Of a stretch of DNA of 64,000 nucleotides, positions 42,907 to 53,795 are shown piece after piece. Both the position numbers and the translations under genes were made by a program. Under the pieces are notes generated by a model, which worked only from the letters and a program-made list of their open reading frames with translations, was not told the DNA's origin and searched no databases. How positions within the stretch are numbered: position 1 is the stretch's first letter; each line of letters begins with the position of its first letter. The DNA lies in the NCBI GenBank assembly GCA_919902775.1, contig CAKKRJ010000015.1, positions 45,981-109,980 of the forward strand. The letters are read 5' to 3'. Source of the DNA: Burkholderiaceae bacterium (lineage in GTDB: Bacteria > Pseudomonadota > Gammaproteobacteria > Burkholderiales > Burkholderiaceae_C).

Positions 42907-43806
42907 TCAGCGGCTCTTGATCATGGTGCCAAAGGCTTGCTCGGACAGCACCTCCAGCAGCATGGCGTGGGGCACGCGGCCATCGATGATGTGCACCGCG
43001 TTCACGCCACTCTTGGCGGCATCCAGCGCGCCCGCAATCTTGGGAATCATGCCGCCGCTGATGGTGCCATCGGCACACAATTCATCGATGCGGCTGGGCG
43101 TCAATTCGGTCAGCAACTGGCCTTCTTTGTCCAGCACGCCACGGATGTTGGTGAGCATCAGCAACTTCTCCGCCTGCAACACGGTGGCCAGTTTGGCCGC
43201 CACCACATCGGCGTTGATGTTGTAGCTTTCATTGTGCTCACCAAAGCCAATGGGGCTGACCACGGGAATAAAGGCGTCGTCTTGCAAGCATTGGAGGATC
43301 GCGGGGTCGATGCTTTCGATCTCGCCGACCTGGCCCAGATCGACTTCCTTGCTCGGGTCCTGGCCATCCACCATCCGCAGTTTTTTGGCGCGGATGAGGC
43401 CGCCATCGCGCCCCGTCAAGCCCACGGCCTTGCCGCCCGCGCGGTTGATCATGCCCACGATGTCTTGCTGCACTTCACCGCCCAGCACCCACTCGACCAC
43501 TTCCATGGTCTCGGCATCGGTCACGCGCATGCCCTGGATGAACTCGCCCTTTTTGCCCAGGCGCTTCAAGGCCGTTTCAATCTGCGGGCCGCCACCATGC
43601 ACCACCACCGGGTTCATGCCGACCAGCTTGAGCAGCACCACATCTTCGGCAAACGCCTGTTGCAAAGTCGGGTCGGTCATGGCGTTTCCACCGTACTTGA
43701 TGACCAGCGTTTTGCCGTGGAACTTGCGGATGTAAGGCATGGCCTGCGCCAGGATCTGGGCCTGGTCTTGCGGCGCAACGGAGGAGGCAGCGGTGGGTTC
43801 GGTCAT
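42907..43806 (-). CDS. argB: acetylglutamate kinase
   Basis: A 299-residue enzyme that phosphorylates N-acetyl-L-glutamate in arginine synthesis. The amino-acid kinase fold shows [12 protein letters not shown] near 40-51 with the phosphate-binding Lys, [11 protein letters not shown] near 79-89 and [11 protein letters not shown], plus the GGMIPKI segment near 257-263. The length matches ArgB (about 290-300). The ATG at 43806 is chosen; a TTG 33 bases upstream is weaker. It is followed by slmA 64 bases downstream. No other arginine genes are beside it. Confidence 0.95.
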   Translation of the reverse strand: MTEPTAASSVAPQDQAQILAQAMPYIRKFHGKTLVIKYGGNAMTDPTLQQAFAEDVVLLKLVGMNPVVVHGGGPQIETALKRLGKKGEFIQGMRVTDAETMEVVEWVLGGEVQQDIVGMINRAGGKAVGLTGRDGGLIRAKKLRMVDGQDPSKEVDLGQVGEIESIDPAILQCLQDDAFIPVVSPIGFGEHNESYNINADVVAAKLATVLQAEKLLMLTNIRGVLDKEGQLLTELTPSRIDELCADGTISGGMIPKIAGALDAAKSGVNAVHIIDGRVPHAMLLEVLSEQAFGTMIKSR

Positions 43807-43867
43807 GGTGAAGTGGCTGGAAGAAAAGTCAAAGTTCAAAAGGATTGTGCCGCAAGCCTGCGCGCCT

Positions 43868-44758
43868 TCAGAGGATCTCGGCCAGCATGCGGTTCACGCC
43901 TTGCTGCCACGGCGGCAGCACCAAACCAAAGGCTTGCTGCAACTTGTGTGTGCTCAGCCGTGAATTCAGCGGACGCTTGGCCGGCGTGGGAAAAGCGGTG
44001 GTGGGCACGGGTGCGATGTCGGTCACTTTCAAGCCCCCTGTTGGCTGGATCTGCCTGGCCTGCGCGACCACATGGCTGGCATAGCCATGCCAAGTGGTTT
44101 CACCCCCCGCCACCAGGTGGTAAATCCCGGCCAATTCCGGCTTCTGGAGGGCGCAGCGGATCGCATGCGCCGTCACATCGGCGATCAGGTCGGCCCCGGT
44201 GGGCGCGCCGTGCTGGTCGTCGATCACCGTCAGGCGCTCGCGCTCGGCGGCCAGCCGCAGCATGGTCTTGGCAAAGTTGCCCCCGCGTGCCGCATACACC
44301 CAGCTGGTGCGAAAAATCAAGGCGCGGCAACCACTGGCGGCAATGGCTTGCTCCCCTTCGCATTTGGTCTGGCCGTACACGCTGAGCGGCCCGGTGGCGT
44401 TGTCCTCTTGCCATGGTTGGTCGCCCTGGCCGTTGAACACATAGTCGGTCGAGTAATGCACCAGCCAGGCACCCACCTCGGCGGCGGCCCGGGCCAGCGC
44501 AGCGGGCGCGGTGGCGTTGAGGCGATGGGCCAGTTCGGGCTCGGATTCGGCCTTGTCCACCGCCGTGTGGGCGGCGGCATTGACGATCACGTCAGGCCGC
44601 CAGGCCAGCACCGTTTGCGCCAGGCGCTCGGGCTGGCTCAGGTCGCCACAGAAATCGGTGCTGTGCCGGTCCAGCGCCAGCACCTCACCCAGTGGGGCCA
44701 GGCTGCGTTGCAGCTCCCAGCCCACCTGGCCATTTTTTCCAAGCAACAAAATTTTCAT
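43868..44758 (-). CDS. rfbD: dTDP-4-dehydrorhamnose reductase
   Basis: A 296-residue NAD(P)H-dependent SDR, the last step to dTDP-L-rhamnose. It shows the Rossmann motif GKNGQVG (about residues 7-13), the catalytic Tyr-x-x-x-Lys in [13 protein letters not shown] (about 127-139), and [11 protein letters not shown] near 101-111. The ATG at 44758 overlaps the rfbB stop as ATGA. rfbA and rfbC, the usual partners, are not in this window. The product feeds cell-surface polysaccharide synthesis. Confidence 0.94.
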   Translation of the reverse strand: MKILLLGKNGQVGWELQRSLAPLGEVLALDRHSTDFCGDLSQPERLAQTVLAWRPDVIVNAAAHTAVDKAESEPELAHRLNATAPAALARAAAEVGAWLVHYSTDYVFNGQGDQPWQEDNATGPLSVYGQTKCEGEQAIAASGCRALIFRTSWVYAARGGNFAKTMLRLAAERERLTVIDDQHGAPTGADLIADVTAHAIRCALQKPELAGIYHLVAGGETTWHGYASHVVAQARQIQPTGGLKVTDIAPVPTTAFPTPAKRPLNSRLSTHKLQQAFGLVLPPWQQGVNRMLAEIL

Positions 44759-45819
44759 GCGGCGCTGTATTGTTTTTGCACCCACTCGCGGTAGGCGCCG
44801 CTTTGCACATGGGCCACCCACTCGGGGTTGGCCAGATACCATTCCACCGTTTTGCGGATGCCGGTTTCAAAGGTCTCGGCGGGCTTCCAGCCCAGTTCGG
44901 CTTCGAGCTTGCGGGCGTCGATGGCGTAGCGCCGGTCATGGCCTGGGCGGTCGGTCACGTACGTGATCTGGCTGGCGTAGCGGCTGCCGTCGGCCTTGGG
45001 GCGCAACTCGTCGAGCAATGCGCACACGGTCTGCACGATCTCGATGTTGGGCTTTTCATTCCACCCGCCCACGTTGTAAGTCTCGCCCAGACGCCCGGCT
45101 TCGAGCACGCGGCGGATCGCGCTGCAATGGTCTTTCACGTACAGCCAGTCACGGATCTGCATGCCATCGCCGTACACCGGCAGTGGCTTGCCCGCCAAGG
45201 CGTTCACGATCATCAGCGGAATGAGTTTTTCGGGGAAATGGTAAGGGCCGTAGTTGTTGCTGCAGTTGGTGGTGAGCACCGGCAAGCCATAGGTGTGGTG
45301 CCAGGCGCGCACCAAATGGTCAGACGCGGCCTTGCTGGCGCTGTAAGGGCTGTTGGGCTCGTGACGGTGGGTTTCGGCAAAGGCCGCATCGCCCTTGGCC
45401 AAAGAGCCGTACACCTCGTCGGTCGAGACGTGCAAGAAGCGGAACGCCGCCTTGTCGGCCTCGGGCAGCTCAGCCCAATACCCACGCACCGACTCGAGCA
45501 AGCGGAAGGTGCCCACGATGTTGGTTTCAATGAACTCGCCCGGGCCGTGAATGGACCGGTCGACATGGCTTTCGGCGGCAAAGTTGACGACCGCACGGGG
45601 GCGGTGTTCGGCCAGCAGGCGGCTGACCAAGGCGGCATCGCCAATGTCGCCCTGCACCAGCTGGTGCCGCGCATCGCCTTGCAAACTGGCCAGGGTTTCG
45701 GGGTTGCCCGCGTAGGTGAGTTTATCGAGGTTGATGACGGCCTCACCACTGGCGGCCAGCCAGTCCAGAACAAAGTTGGCGCCAATGAAACCTGCGCCGC
45801 CGGTAACCAAAAGGGTCAT
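44755..45819 (-). CDS. rfbB: dTDP-glucose 4,6-dehydratase
   Basis: A 354-residue SDR-type enzyme that turns dTDP-glucose to dTDP-4-dehydro-6-deoxyglucose. The N-terminal [11 protein letters not shown] (7-17) binds NAD. The catalytic segment [11 protein letters not shown] (about 130-140), the [14 protein letters not shown] motif with Tyr/Lys (about 158-171), and [15 protein letters not shown] fit RmlB. The gene leads rfbD with an ATGA overlap. A 110-base intergenic region separates it from the divergent phasin gene. Confidence 0.95.
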   Translation of the reverse strand: MTLLVTGGAGFIGANFVLDWLAASGEAVINLDKLTYAGNPETLASLQGDARHQLVQGDIGDAALVSRLLAEHRPRAVVNFAAESHVDRSIHGPGEFIETNIVGTFRLLESVRGYWAELPEADKAAFRFLHVSTDEVYGSLAKGDAAFAETHRHEPNSPYSASKAASDHLVRAWHHTYGLPVLTTNCSNNYGPYHFPEKLIPLMIVNALAGKPLPVYGDGMQIRDWLYVKDHCSAIRRVLEAGRLGETYNVGGWNEKPNIEIVQTVCALLDELRPKADGSRYASQITYVTDRPGHDRRYAIDARKLEAELGWKPAETFETGIRKTVEWYLANPEWVAHVQSGAYREWVQKQYSAA

Positions 45820-45929
45820 GGGAATGATCAGTGGGTGGGCACCACGGAACGTGGCGCCTCAATTTTGGGATTTTAGAAGCATTGCCCCCGCACGCAGGTT
45901 AAAGTGGCAGCCTGTTCAGGAAGTTCACC

Positions 45930-46484
45930 ATGGCCACATCCGACAAAGCCAATCAACCCAAAGCCCCCCCTGCCGCGTCGCAAGACCACAGCACGCCCCC
46001 CGCTCAGCACATCTGGTTGGCGGGATTGGGCGCCATGGCCAAAGCCCAGGAACAAGGCAGCAAAGCCATTGAAGCCCTGGTGAACGATGGCCTGGCCTTC
46101 CAACGCAAAAGCCAGGCCGAGGCGCAACAGCAGCTGCACGAAGCCACCGAACGGTTGAGCCACATGGCCAGCGGCTTTGGCCAATCGGCCTCGGTGCGGG
46201 TGGACAAACTCGAGCATTTGTTTGAAGACCGCGTTGCCAAGGCCTTGCACCGCCTGGGCATCCCCTCGGTGCAAGACATCCAGTTGCTGACCGCGCGCGT
46301 CACGCAGTTGGAAGCGCAAGTCAAAGCCCTCAGTCCCCAGGCCGCACCGGTTGCCGCTCAACCCCAGGCCAAAACCCAAGCCAAGGCCCCCGGCCCATCG
46401 GCCCAAGCCAAACCACCCAAGCCCGCCAAACCTGCCAAGCCCACCGTGGCCACCCCCGCAAAAACCCGCCGCAAGTCCAGCTGA
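45930..46484 (+). CDS. phasin (PHA granule-associated, PhaI/PhaF type)
   Basis: A 184-residue protein that coats polyhydroxyalkanoate granules. Central amphipathic helices (HIWLAGLGAMAKAQEQGSKA, about 27-46, then heptad-like runs to about 130) are typical of PhaI/PhaF phasins. The C-terminal tail is Ala/Lys/Pro-rich (about 140-184, KPPKPAKPAKP), histone-like as in PhaF, and could bind DNA. It is in one operon with a TetR regulator 22 bases downstream. It implies that the organism stores PHA. Confidence 0.87.
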   Translation: MATSDKANQPKAPPAASQDHSTPPAQHIWLAGLGAMAKAQEQGSKAIEALVNDGLAFQRKSQAEAQQQLHEATERLSHMASGFGQSASVRVDKLEHLFEDRVAKALHRLGIPSVQDIQLLTARVTQLEAQVKALSPQAAPVAAQPQAKTQAKAPGPSAQAKPPKPAKPAKPTVATPAKTRRKSS

Positions 46485-46506
46485 TTGATCCGCCCGGCGC
46501 TCTGAT

Positions 46507-47187
46507 ATGGCCAAGAAAGCACCCCGTCGCACCGCCCAACGCATTGCCGAGGTCACGCTGGATTTGTTCAACCGGTTTGGCGAACCCAACGTCTCGACCA
46601 CCCTGATTTCGGCCGAACTCAACATCAGCCCGGGCAACCTCTACTACCACTTCGCATCCAAAGACGCCCTGGTCAACCAACTGTTTGACCAGTACGAAGT
46701 GGCCATGCTGGAGTTGCTGGATGCCGCGCCCGATGTCCACGATGTGGAGGACGCCTGGTTTTTCCTGCACTCTTTGTTCGAGCAGGTGTGGAACCACCGC
46801 TTTTTGTACCGCGACCTGAACAACCTGCTGTCGGGCAACCGGCATCTGGAAACCCATTTTCATGCGGTGCTGAAACGCAAAACCCAGGCCTTCAGGTGGA
46901 TGCTGGCGTCGTTGGCCGCTGCGGGCCTGATGCGCATCGATCCGGACAGCGTCGAAACCCTGTCGGCCAGCATGTCGGTCATGGTGACGTACTGGCTCAG
47001 CTACGAATACGTGCGCAACCCACGCCAGGCACTGGAGCCCACCAGCGCCGGGGTGGCCTTGACCCGTGGGGCCCAGCACGTGCTGGCATTGTTGACGCCG
47101 TACATGGCCAGCCCCGACCTGCAAACCCACCTACAGGGTTTGACGGCGGCTTACAGCGCCCCTGAGGGTGCTGCCGCCCGAACGTGA
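46507..47187 (+). CDS. TetR-family regulator beside the phasin
   Basis: A 226-residue regulator. The N-terminal helix-turn-helix (RIAEVTLDLFNRFGEPNVSTTLISAELNISPGNLYYHFASKDALV) is followed by an all-helical ligand domain with AWFFLHSLFEQVWNHRFLYRDL. It belongs to the group seen near PHA and lipid genes in Burkholderiales. It sits 22 bases after the phasin stop, convergent with coaX 46 bases on. It likely regulates storage-lipid or fatty acid functions; the ligand is unknown. Confidence 0.85.
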   Translation: MAKKAPRRTAQRIAEVTLDLFNRFGEPNVSTTLISAELNISPGNLYYHFASKDALVNQLFDQYEVAMLELLDAAPDVHDVEDAWFFLHSLFEQVWNHRFLYRDLNNLLSGNRHLETHFHAVLKRKTQAFRWMLASLAAAGLMRIDPDSVETLSASMSVMVTYWLSYEYVRNPRQALEPTSAGVALTRGAQHVLALLTPYMASPDLQTHLQGLTAAYSAPEGAAART

Positions 47188-47233
47188 TGCGGACTGAAGC
47201 GCGCACCGTGCCCGCGCCAGTGTCACGCCGCAG

Positions 47234-47998
47234 TCAACCGAAGCGCTGCGCCGCCAGGGCCAGCAGCCCGTCAAAGATCAGGTTGTCCACCAGCTCAAAC
47301 TGCACCGACATGCTGGGCGCCATCTTCCAGCCCGCACCACCGGTCATGACGCACATGGGCTCTTGCCCGGTGCGTTCGCGCAAGTGCTGCACCATGCGCT
47401 CACAGGCCCCGGCAATCGCGTAGGTGCCGCCGCTGGTCAGGGCATCGCTGGTGTTGGTGGGGAACGGGGTGACATCGCCGGTGGGCACATGCAAACCGGC
47501 CGTACCGGACTCCAGTGCACGCAACATGATGCCGTGGCCCGGCAAGATCAGGCCACCCAAAAACCGGCCCTCGGCATCGATCGCCTCGACCGTCACCGCC
47601 GTGCCCACCATGACCACCACCAAAGGACGTTTTTGCCCTTGCGCCAGCATGCGCTGGCGAGCGCCGATCATGGCCACCCACCGATCCGAACCCAAGCGCG
47701 CCGGGTGATCATATCCATTGACCAGCCCGGCCTCTGCGGCACTGGCCACCACCCACTGCGGCGTGAAGTCCCACAACTCCATCTGCTCTTGCACACGGCG
47801 CTTGACGGCATCACCGGCCACGATGCAGCCCAGCATTTTTTCGGGCGCAGGCAAATCAGCCCAAGGTCCTTCCGAGAGGGTCTCGATGTTTTCAAGGAAC
47901 TCCGCGCCATGCGCCAGCAAAGTCGCATTCGGATGGGGGCGGTCATACAACGCCCATTTCAAACGGGTGTTGCCAACATCAATGGCCAAAACGTTCAT
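47234..47998 (-). CDS. coaX: type III pantothenate kinase
   Basis: A 254-residue kinase for the first step of coenzyme A synthesis. The phosphate motif [11 protein letters not shown] is near 6-16. The ASKHA-type pattern continues with [17 protein letters not shown] being the CoaX motif, [14 protein letters not shown] near 122-135, and [14 protein letters not shown]. The ATG at 47998 is chosen; upstream in-frame starts lie in the divergent gene. birA, its common partner, is not here. The start is only 12 bases from the divergent start at 48011. Confidence 0.93.
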   Translation of the reverse strand: MNVLAIDVGNTRLKWALYDRPHPNATLLAHGAEFLENIETLSEGPWADLPAPEKMLGCIVAGDAVKRRVQEQMELWDFTPQWVVASAAEAGLVNGYDHPARLGSDRWVAMIGARQRMLAQGQKRPLVVVMVGTAVTVEAIDAEGRFLGGLILPGHGIMLRALESGTAGLHVPTGDVTPFPTNTSDALTSGGTYAIAGACERMVQHLRERTGQEPMCVMTGGAGWKMAPSMSVQFELVDNLIFDGLLALAAQRFG

Positions 47999-48010
47999 GC
48001 TCGCATCATA

Positions 48011-49195
48011 ATGAAATCCATGTTCCGATCTGTCCTCATCCCGCAAAATCTATCGGCTGCTGACCGTGGGCTGTTGTACGGCCAAGCCGTGCGGGAGCAA
48101 ACCCTGCACAGCCGCAACACCTACGCCCGGCTTTTTGCCAGCTGCGGCATCTCCTGGGCCAGCGCATGCGACAAGGCCATGGCCTACCGTGATGTGATCC
48201 AACAACTGGACCTGTCTTTGCTGCTGGAGATGGAAGGCATCGCAGCAGGCAGCGGCCTCGGACTGCCCGACATCTTGGCCCTGAACTGCCGCACCGAAAT
48301 CCTGCCTGCCAACTTTTTGAGCGATACCAAGCACGAGGCCGCAGCCGCCTTGCAGGCCAACCGCGCTGCGGGTCTGCCAGACTGGCTGGAAGACAAGCCC
48401 CTTGACCCGGCGGTTGCCGAAGGCGAATGCACCGCCATGGCGGTGTCCCCTCAAGCCAGCGCAGGCGGGCAAACCTGGCTCGCACAGAACTGGGACTGGC
48501 TGGGCCGCCAACGACAAGCCCTGGTGCTGCTGCACAGCAGCAACGAGGTCGGGCACCGTTTCACCACCTTGACCGAAGGCGGGATGCTGGCCAAGATGGG
48601 AATGAACCCACAGGGCTTTGCGCTGGGCCTGAACATCCTGCGCTCCTTGAGCGATGGCGTTCGCCCTGGCGTGCCAGTGCATGTGCTGCTGCGGCACCTG
48701 CTTGGTTGTTCATCGGTCAGTGCCGCCCGTGCAGAGCTGGCACGCATTGGGCAAACGCTGGGCTTTGGCGCAGCGTCAAACATCCCTTGTGCTGACGCGC
48801 AAGGCGAGGTTGCCTGTTTTGAAGTCGCGCCCGCGGGCTGGGGTGAAGTGCCATCCACACGCGGCGTGGTGGTGCACACCAACCACTTTGTCTGCGAATC
48901 GCTGCTGTCAGCGCAGGCACCTTTGGGTCTCGCCCTGTCGAGCCAGCCCCGATTGGCCACCGCGCAGCAGCATGCAGCGCAAGGCGCGATTGACCAATCG
49001 GCACTTGAAAAATTTTTGCGTGACGAGACAGACGGCTATTTGTCGATTTGCCGCTCACCCGACATGTCGCTGCCCGCAGAAGGCCGCGTCGAGAGCGTGG
49101 CCGGGGTGATCATGAACACCACCACGCGCCAAATGTGGGTCGCCCCCGATGTGCCCAAGCGCTGCGCTTTCGAGCCAATCGAGATGCCGTTCTGA
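48011..49195 (+). CDS. C45 / acyl-CoA:6-APA acyltransferase-like hydrolase
   Basis: A 394-residue Ntn-hydrolase-type protein of the C45 peptidase family. Visible are the putative catalytic Cys140 in [13 protein letters not shown] near 160-163, and the [22 protein letters not shown] motif near 189-210. If the chain self-cleaves as in isopenicillin N acyltransferase, the mature enzyme starts at Cys140. The family hydrolyses or transfers amide side chains; natural bacterial substrates are mostly unknown. The region upstream of 48011 is inside coaX, so this ATG (or the one at 48020) is preferred. It stands next to the amidase/ABC cluster and may belong to it. Confidence 0.85.
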   Translation: MKSMFRSVLIPQNLSAADRGLLYGQAVREQTLHSRNTYARLFASCGISWASACDKAMAYRDVIQQLDLSLLLEMEGIAAGSGLGLPDILALNCRTEILPANFLSDTKHEAAAALQANRAAGLPDWLEDKPLDPAVAEGECTAMAVSPQASAGGQTWLAQNWDWLGRQRQALVLLHSSNEVGHRFTTLTEGGMLAKMGMNPQGFALGLNILRSLSDGVRPGVPVHVLLRHLLGCSSVSAARAELARIGQTLGFGAASNIPCADAQGEVACFEVAPAGWGEVPSTRGVVVHTNHFVCESLLSAQAPLGLALSSQPRLATAQQHAAQGAIDQSALEKFLRDETDGYLSICRSPDMSLPAEGRVESVAGVIMNTTTRQMWVAPDVPKRCAFEPIEMPF

Positions 49196-49205
49196 CCACA
49201 CGCTC

Positions 49206-50621
49206 TCAGCCAATGTTCGGGCGCAACACGGGCTGCACCGACTCGTAGGCACGCGCTGCACGCAGCACCAAGGCATCCCCAAACATCGGCCCCACGATCT
49301 GCACGCCCATGGGCAAGCCCGCCTTCGTCAAACCGCAGGGCACAGTGATGGCGGGTTGCTGCGTCAGGTTGAAGGGGTAGCTGAATGGCGTCCAGCCGAG
49401 CATGCTGACTGGATCGATCGGCACCGTGCCTGCAGGCCGTGCCTCAAACGCAGGAATGGACACCGAGGGCGTGACCAACAGGTCGTAACGCTGCATGAAC
49501 TGGCGCATGTGCGAGCCCAACACACCCCGGCGCTGGTTGAGTTGCTGAATTTGATGTGCACTGAACTGTGCGCCCAATTGCGCTTCGGTGCGGAAGTCCG
49601 GGTCGGCCAGCGCCTGCTGCTCAGCGGTGAGGCCAGACCAAACGGTGTGGGCACCAAGGAACCACAGGCCAGTGGTGATGTCGAGTGGATCGTCAAATCC
49701 CGGGTCCACCTGCGCCACATGGGCACCCAGGTCTTGCAGCTTCTGCACGGCCTGATCGACCGCCGCAGCAATTTCGGGGTGGACGTTTTGGGCGTAACCC
49801 AGCGTTGGCGAATACGCGATGCGCAGGCCCCGGATCCCGTCTTCGAGGCCCACGGTGTAGTCGCTCGCCTCGGGCGGCAGGGATGACCAGTCACGGGCAT
49901 CGGGCTTTTTGAGCACGTTCATCATCAAGGCCGCATCGCGCACGCTCAAGGTGTGCGGGCCCAGGTGCGCCACCGAGCCAAACGGCGACAACGGGTAAGC
50001 GGGCACGCGGCCAAAGCTGGGCTTGAGGCCCACGTTGCCACAAAACGCAGCCGGAATGCGCACGCTGCCCGCGCCGTCGGTGCCCACCGCCAGCGGGCCC
50101 AGACCTGCCGCGACAGCTGCTGCCGCGCCGCCGGATGAGCCGCCGGGTGTGTGGTTCAAATTCCAGGGGTTGCGGGTGATGCCAGTGGCGGGTGAATTGG
50201 TTTCGCCCTTGCAACCAAACTCGGGCGTGGTGGTTTTGCCCAGCAGCACCGCACCCGCTTCGCGCAAGCGAGCGGTAGCGGGTGCATCCACTTCCCAAGG
50301 CTGCAGAGGGTCAACCGTGCGGCTGCCGCGCAACGTAGGCCAGCCTTGCGTGAGGATCAGATCCTTGATGCTGGCGGGCACGCCGTCGAGCTCACCCACA
50401 GAGGCGCCGGTGCGCCGGTGCGCTTGCCAGCGGGCTTCGCTGGCGCGGGCACTGGCCAAGGCGCTGTTGGCGTCCACCCAGCAAAAAGCGTTGATCTGCG
50501 GGTTGACGTGATCGATGCGCGAGAGCACCGCCTGCGTGACCTCTACCGGGCTGGCCTGTCCAGTTCGGTACAAGTGCAGCAGTTCATGCGCAGCGCATTG
50601 GGTCAGGTCTGTGGTACTCAT
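49206..50621 (-). CDS. amidase (amidase signature family)
   Basis: A 471-residue amide hydrolase. The Ser-cisSer-Lys triad is visible as Lys86 in SIKDL, Ser162 in GGSSGG and the nucleophile Ser186 in GTDGAGSVR. GGAGG precedes the ATG at 50621. It ends the minus-strand operon that begins with the ABC binding protein, 44 bases after mlrC. The family includes 6-aminohexanoate-cyclic-dimer, malonamide and aryl amide hydrolases, so the exact substrate is open. It shares only the core motifs with the second amidase at 57380. Confidence 0.93.
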   Translation of the reverse strand: MSTTDLTQCAAHELLHLYRTGQASPVEVTQAVLSRIDHVNPQINAFCWVDANSALASARASEARWQAHRRTGASVGELDGVPASIKDLILTQGWPTLRGSRTVDPLQPWEVDAPATARLREAGAVLLGKTTTPEFGCKGETNSPATGITRNPWNLNHTPGGSSGGAAAAVAAGLGPLAVGTDGAGSVRIPAAFCGNVGLKPSFGRVPAYPLSPFGSVAHLGPHTLSVRDAALMMNVLKKPDARDWSSLPPEASDYTVGLEDGIRGLRIAYSPTLGYAQNVHPEIAAAVDQAVQKLQDLGAHVAQVDPGFDDPLDITTGLWFLGAHTVWSGLTAEQQALADPDFRTEAQLGAQFSAHQIQQLNQRRGVLGSHMRQFMQRYDLLVTPSVSIPAFEARPAGTVPIDPVSMLGWTPFSYPFNLTQQPAITVPCGLTKAGLPMGVQIVGPMFGDALVLRAARAYESVQPVLRPNIG

Positions 50622-50665
50622 GCAAGCCTCCAGTAGAGGATCGGGACGAGGACGCACCAAGCCCT

Positions 50666-52165
50666 TCAGGGCCTGACGCGGGTTTGGGGGCTGAGTTTTT
50701 TCCAGGGCAAATCGCCCGGGTCAGCGGCCATGGGTCCTGCAGCCTTGGCCACCAGGACACGGCTCGCAATGGGCGTGAAGTCGGCACGAAAATGGTTGGA
50801 GCTTTTGACCACCAGCAATTTCATTTGCTCAGGCTGGATGCCCACGGCGCGGAACAGTTCACGGTCGAGCATTTGTTTCTTGCCGCTGGCCACAGCGACC
50901 AGCACGCCATCAATCTCAAGGCAAGCGCACGGGCCAATTCGGACCTTCACGCCGGTCATCATCGGACCTTTGAGTTCGCAGTCGTCGGCGCCCAGAGCGC
51001 GCACCACAAAACGGCCTTGCACAGGCGGGTCGCTGTCTTGCCCGGTGAACGTGGGCACAGCTTTGCCCAGCGCCAAATCCAGGCTGGCACCCACCCCCAC
51101 TGCGTGGGCCTTGCGGGCTATCACCGGGTCGTAAAGCAAGCCCAGCGCCACCTGACCCGGCCAGCGCTTGCCAGCACCTTGCTGGAGCAAGGCGTGCAGC
51201 ATGCCCGTGGTGTTGCTGTCACCGCCTGCGCCGGGGTTGTCTTGCGTGTCGGCCAACACCACCGGGGCGCTGGCCGATTCGGCCACCGACAAGGCCTGAG
51301 CCACCGCTTCGCGCGCGGGCAGCACGTCGGCGCGCCATTGGCCGGGCTCGCTCACCTGTTCGTAGAGGCGCTGCACAGCCGACAGGGCCGCGCCGCCATG
51401 GCCCCACACCACTGGGCCGCATTCGGCAAAGTCAGATGCAGGAAAGCCCATGCAAAAACTCAGCATGCAATCGGTGTCACGCTCAATGCTTGCCAGGGTT
51501 TCATAAAGCGCCTGGGCCGGTTGCATCCAGGTGCTTTGCGCGTTGAGCGGAATCAAGAAAGGCAAGCGCTTGGCCTGCACTGGGCGCTTGGTGCCAGCAC
51601 GCAGGTGTTCACGCATGAGCACCGCAGCGCGCTCACCGGTTTCAGCCATGTCGATGTGCGGATAGGTGCGGTAAGACACCAAGCCATCGGCCAGGCGCAG
51701 CATGCGCTCGGTCACGTTGGCGTGCAGATCCAGGCTTGCCACGATGGGCAACTGCGGGCCGACCACCGCGCGGATACGGGCGATCAGCTCGCCTTCGCTG
51801 TCGTCAGCCTGCTCGGCCACAGCCGCGCCGTGCAAGTCGAGGTACACGCCGTCAAGCCCCTGCACCATCGCTGCGCGCACGTCTTCAACGATGGCGGCGC
51901 TGATGCGCTCAAACGCGTCATGCGTCACATACGACGAAGGGGTGGCCCCGGCCCAAACCGATGGCACCAACTGCCAGCCTTCGCGCTGGGCGGCGTCAAT
52001 GAAGCCGCCCACCGGAATATTGATGCCCGTGAGTTGCGCCTGCATGGCTTGCCCGCGTACAAAAGCTGGAAAGGTTTCGCCCGTGTTGAAGGCGGCCCAA
52101 TCGGCCTGGCTCGGCGCAAAGGTGTTGGTTTCGTGCTGGTAACCAGCGATCAGGATTCGGGTCAT
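50666..52165 (-). CDS. M81 family metallopeptidase (MlrC-like)
   Basis: A 499-residue protein of the MlrC/M81 family. MlrC of Sphingomonas degrades linearised microcystin and its Adda-containing tetrapeptide. Zinc-site regions visible are HETNTFAP (His11) and the pairs DLHGAA and SLDLHANVT. The ATG at 52165 is preferred because the extra upstream residues overlap the ABC gene and lack family similarity. It is in the operon of a peptide-type ABC importer, 10 bases after the ATPase gene, so the imported compound is probably its substrate. Widespread M81 homologues act on unknown amides, so microcystin breakdown is not implied. Confidence 0.87.
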   Translation of the reverse strand: MTRILIAGYQHETNTFAPSQADWAAFNTGETFPAFVRGQAMQAQLTGINIPVGGFIDAAQREGWQLVPSVWAGATPSSYVTHDAFERISAAIVEDVRAAMVQGLDGVYLDLHGAAVAEQADDSEGELIARIRAVVGPQLPIVASLDLHANVTERMLRLADGLVSYRTYPHIDMAETGERAAVLMREHLRAGTKRPVQAKRLPFLIPLNAQSTWMQPAQALYETLASIERDTDCMLSFCMGFPASDFAECGPVVWGHGGAALSAVQRLYEQVSEPGQWRADVLPAREAVAQALSVAESASAPVVLADTQDNPGAGGDSNTTGMLHALLQQGAGKRWPGQVALGLLYDPVIARKAHAVGVGASLDLALGKAVPTFTGQDSDPPVQGRFVVRALGADDCELKGPMMTGVKVRIGPCACLEIDGVLVAVASGKKQMLDRELFRAVGIQPEQMKLLVVKSSNHFRADFTPIASRVLVAKAAGPMAADPGDLPWKKLSPQTRVRP

Positions 52166-52175
52166 GCTGCACGGA

Positions 52176-53795
52176 TCATTCAAAGGGCGGCAAGGCAGCG
52201 GGTGCTGCGTCAAACAAGCGCCGTGTGTAGTCCTGCTGAGGGTTGCGGTACAGCTCGGCTGTGGGGCCTTCTTCAACGATGTGGCCTTGGTGCATCACGA
52301 TCACACGGTCGCACAGTTGCGCGGCCACGCGCAGATCGTGCGTGATGAACAGCAGCCCCAAACCCAGACGCCCCTGGATCTCACGCAACAGGTTCAGGAT
52401 CTGGGCCTGCACACTCACATCCAAAGCACTCACGGCCTCGTCAGCCACCAAGACCTTGGGGCGGCATGCCAGTGCGCGAGCAATGGCCAGGCGTTGCCGT
52501 TGGCCGCCACTGAACTGGCTGGGGTAGCGCTGCAGGGCCTCGACGGGCAGGCGCACTTGCGTCATCAAATCGGCGGCCAAAGCTTCGGCCTCGGCACGCG
52601 ATTGGCCAAAATTCATGGCCCCTTCGACCATGGACTGGCCCACTGTACGGCGTGGGTTGAGCGAGCGGTTCGGGTCTTGAAAAACCACCTGCACCTGGCT
52701 GCGCAAAGGTCGCAAACGGCTTTCGGACAAAGCGGCCACTTCATGGTCAGCCCACAGGATGCTGCCTTCGGTCGGATCGATCAGGCGAATCAGGCAGCGT
52801 GCAAAAGTGGACTTGCCCGAGCCTGACTCTCCCACGATGCCCACCGTCTCACCTGCATGCACGGCCACATGGGCGTTGGCCAAAGCAGCGGTGGCACGGC
52901 TGCGCCCCATCCAGTCTCTGCTGGTGTAGGTTTTTCCCACGGCCACACCCGAGAGCAATGCAGGGCCGCTGAACGCGGGTTTGGCCGCAGGTGGCTTCAT
53001 GCCGGGGACGGCTGCCAGCAACTGGCGCGTGTATTCAGCTTGGGGGTGGCGCAGGACCTGGTCGCAGGGGCCGCCTTCGACCACTTCGCCCTGGTTCATC
53101 ACCAGCACCTCGTTGGCGATTTCGGCCACCACACCCATGTCGTGGGTGATGAACAGCACCGCACTGCCCTGCTCGCGCTGCAGATCAGCGATCAGGCGCA
53201 AGATTTCTTTTTGGGTGGTCACATCGAGCGCCGTCGTCGGCTCGTCGCAAATGATCAAGGCCGGCTTGAGCACCACCGCCATGGCGATCACGATGCGTTG
53301 ACGTTGGCCACCGCTGAGCTGGTGCGGGTAGCTGCGCAACATGCGCTCGGGGTCTGGCAAGCGAACACGTTCGAAGATGCGCAAAATTTCTGCGCGCCGT
53401 TGGTCACGGGGCCAATCGGTGTGGGTCGACAGCAGTTCATCGACCTGATCACCACAGGTCATGACCGGGTTGAGCGCGGTCATGGGCTCCTGAAACACCA
53501 TGCCCATGCGGCGTCCGCGCAAGGCCCGCAAACGCTGCGCCGAAGCGCCCAACAGGGACTCGCCTTGCAACAAAACCTCTCCGCCACTGGGCTGGAGTTC
53601 CTTGGCCAACAGCCCCATCACCGTGGTGGCCATGACCGATTTACCCGAGCCCGACTCCCCCACCACACACAAGGTCTGACCGGGGTGGATCGTCAGCGAC
53701 GCTTGGTGCACTGCGTGCACACGGTCACCGCCAGCAGGCAGCGATACCGACAGTTGGCGAATGGACAAAACCGGCTGTGGGGATGAAGCAGTCAT
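52176..53795 (-). CDS. fused ATPase of a dipeptide/oligopeptide ABC transporter (DppD-DppF)
   Basis: A 539-residue cytoplasmic ATPase with two complete ABC domains. The first (about 8-270) has Walker A GESGSGKS (46-53), the signature LSGGQRQR and [10 protein letters not shown]. The second (about 285-535) has [17 protein letters not shown] and [10 protein letters not shown]. The fused layout resembles GsiA/YliA. The ATG at 53795 overlaps the stop of the permease gene (TGATG). It powers the two permeases that follow upstream in the operon, and together with the binding protein at 57224 the transporter is complete. Confidence 0.93.
   Translation of the reverse strand: MTASSPQPVLSIRQLSVSLPAGGDRVHAVHQASLTIHPGQTLCVVGESGSGKSVMATTVMGLLAKELQPSGGEVLLQGESLLGASAQRLRALRGRRMGMVFQEPMTALNPVMTCGDQVDELLSTHTDWPRDQRRAEILRIFERVRLPDPERMLRSYPHQLSGGQRQRIVIAMAVVLKPALIICDEPTTALDVTTQKEILRLIADLQREQGSAVLFITHDMGVVAEIANEVLVMNQGEVVEGGPCDQVLRHPQAEYTRQLLAAVPGMKPPAAKPAFSGPALLSGVAVGKTYTSRDWMGRSRATAALANAHVAVHAGETVGIVGESGSGKSTFARCLIRLIDPTEGSILWADHEVAALSESRLRPLRSQVQVVFQDPNRSLNPRRTVGQSMVEGAMNFGQSRAEAEALAADLMTQVRLPVEALQRYPSQFSGGQRQRLAIARALACRPKVLVADEAVSALDVSVQAQILNLLREIQGRLGLGLLFITHDLRVAAQLCDRVIVMHQGHIVEEGPTAELYRNPQQDYTRRLFDAAPAALPPFE

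Noticed and set aside
42193..44385. Long plus-strand frame opposite slmA, argB and rfbD
   Set aside because: It crosses three well-supported genes of the other strand and has no domain.
50666..52165. Full microcystin-degradation (mlr) cluster
   Set aside because: Only an MlrC-family gene is present; mlrA, mlrB and mlrD are absent and M81 proteins are widespread.
50684..52345. Long plus-strand frame opposite mlrC
   Set aside because: Antisense shadow of a gene with clear metal-site motifs.
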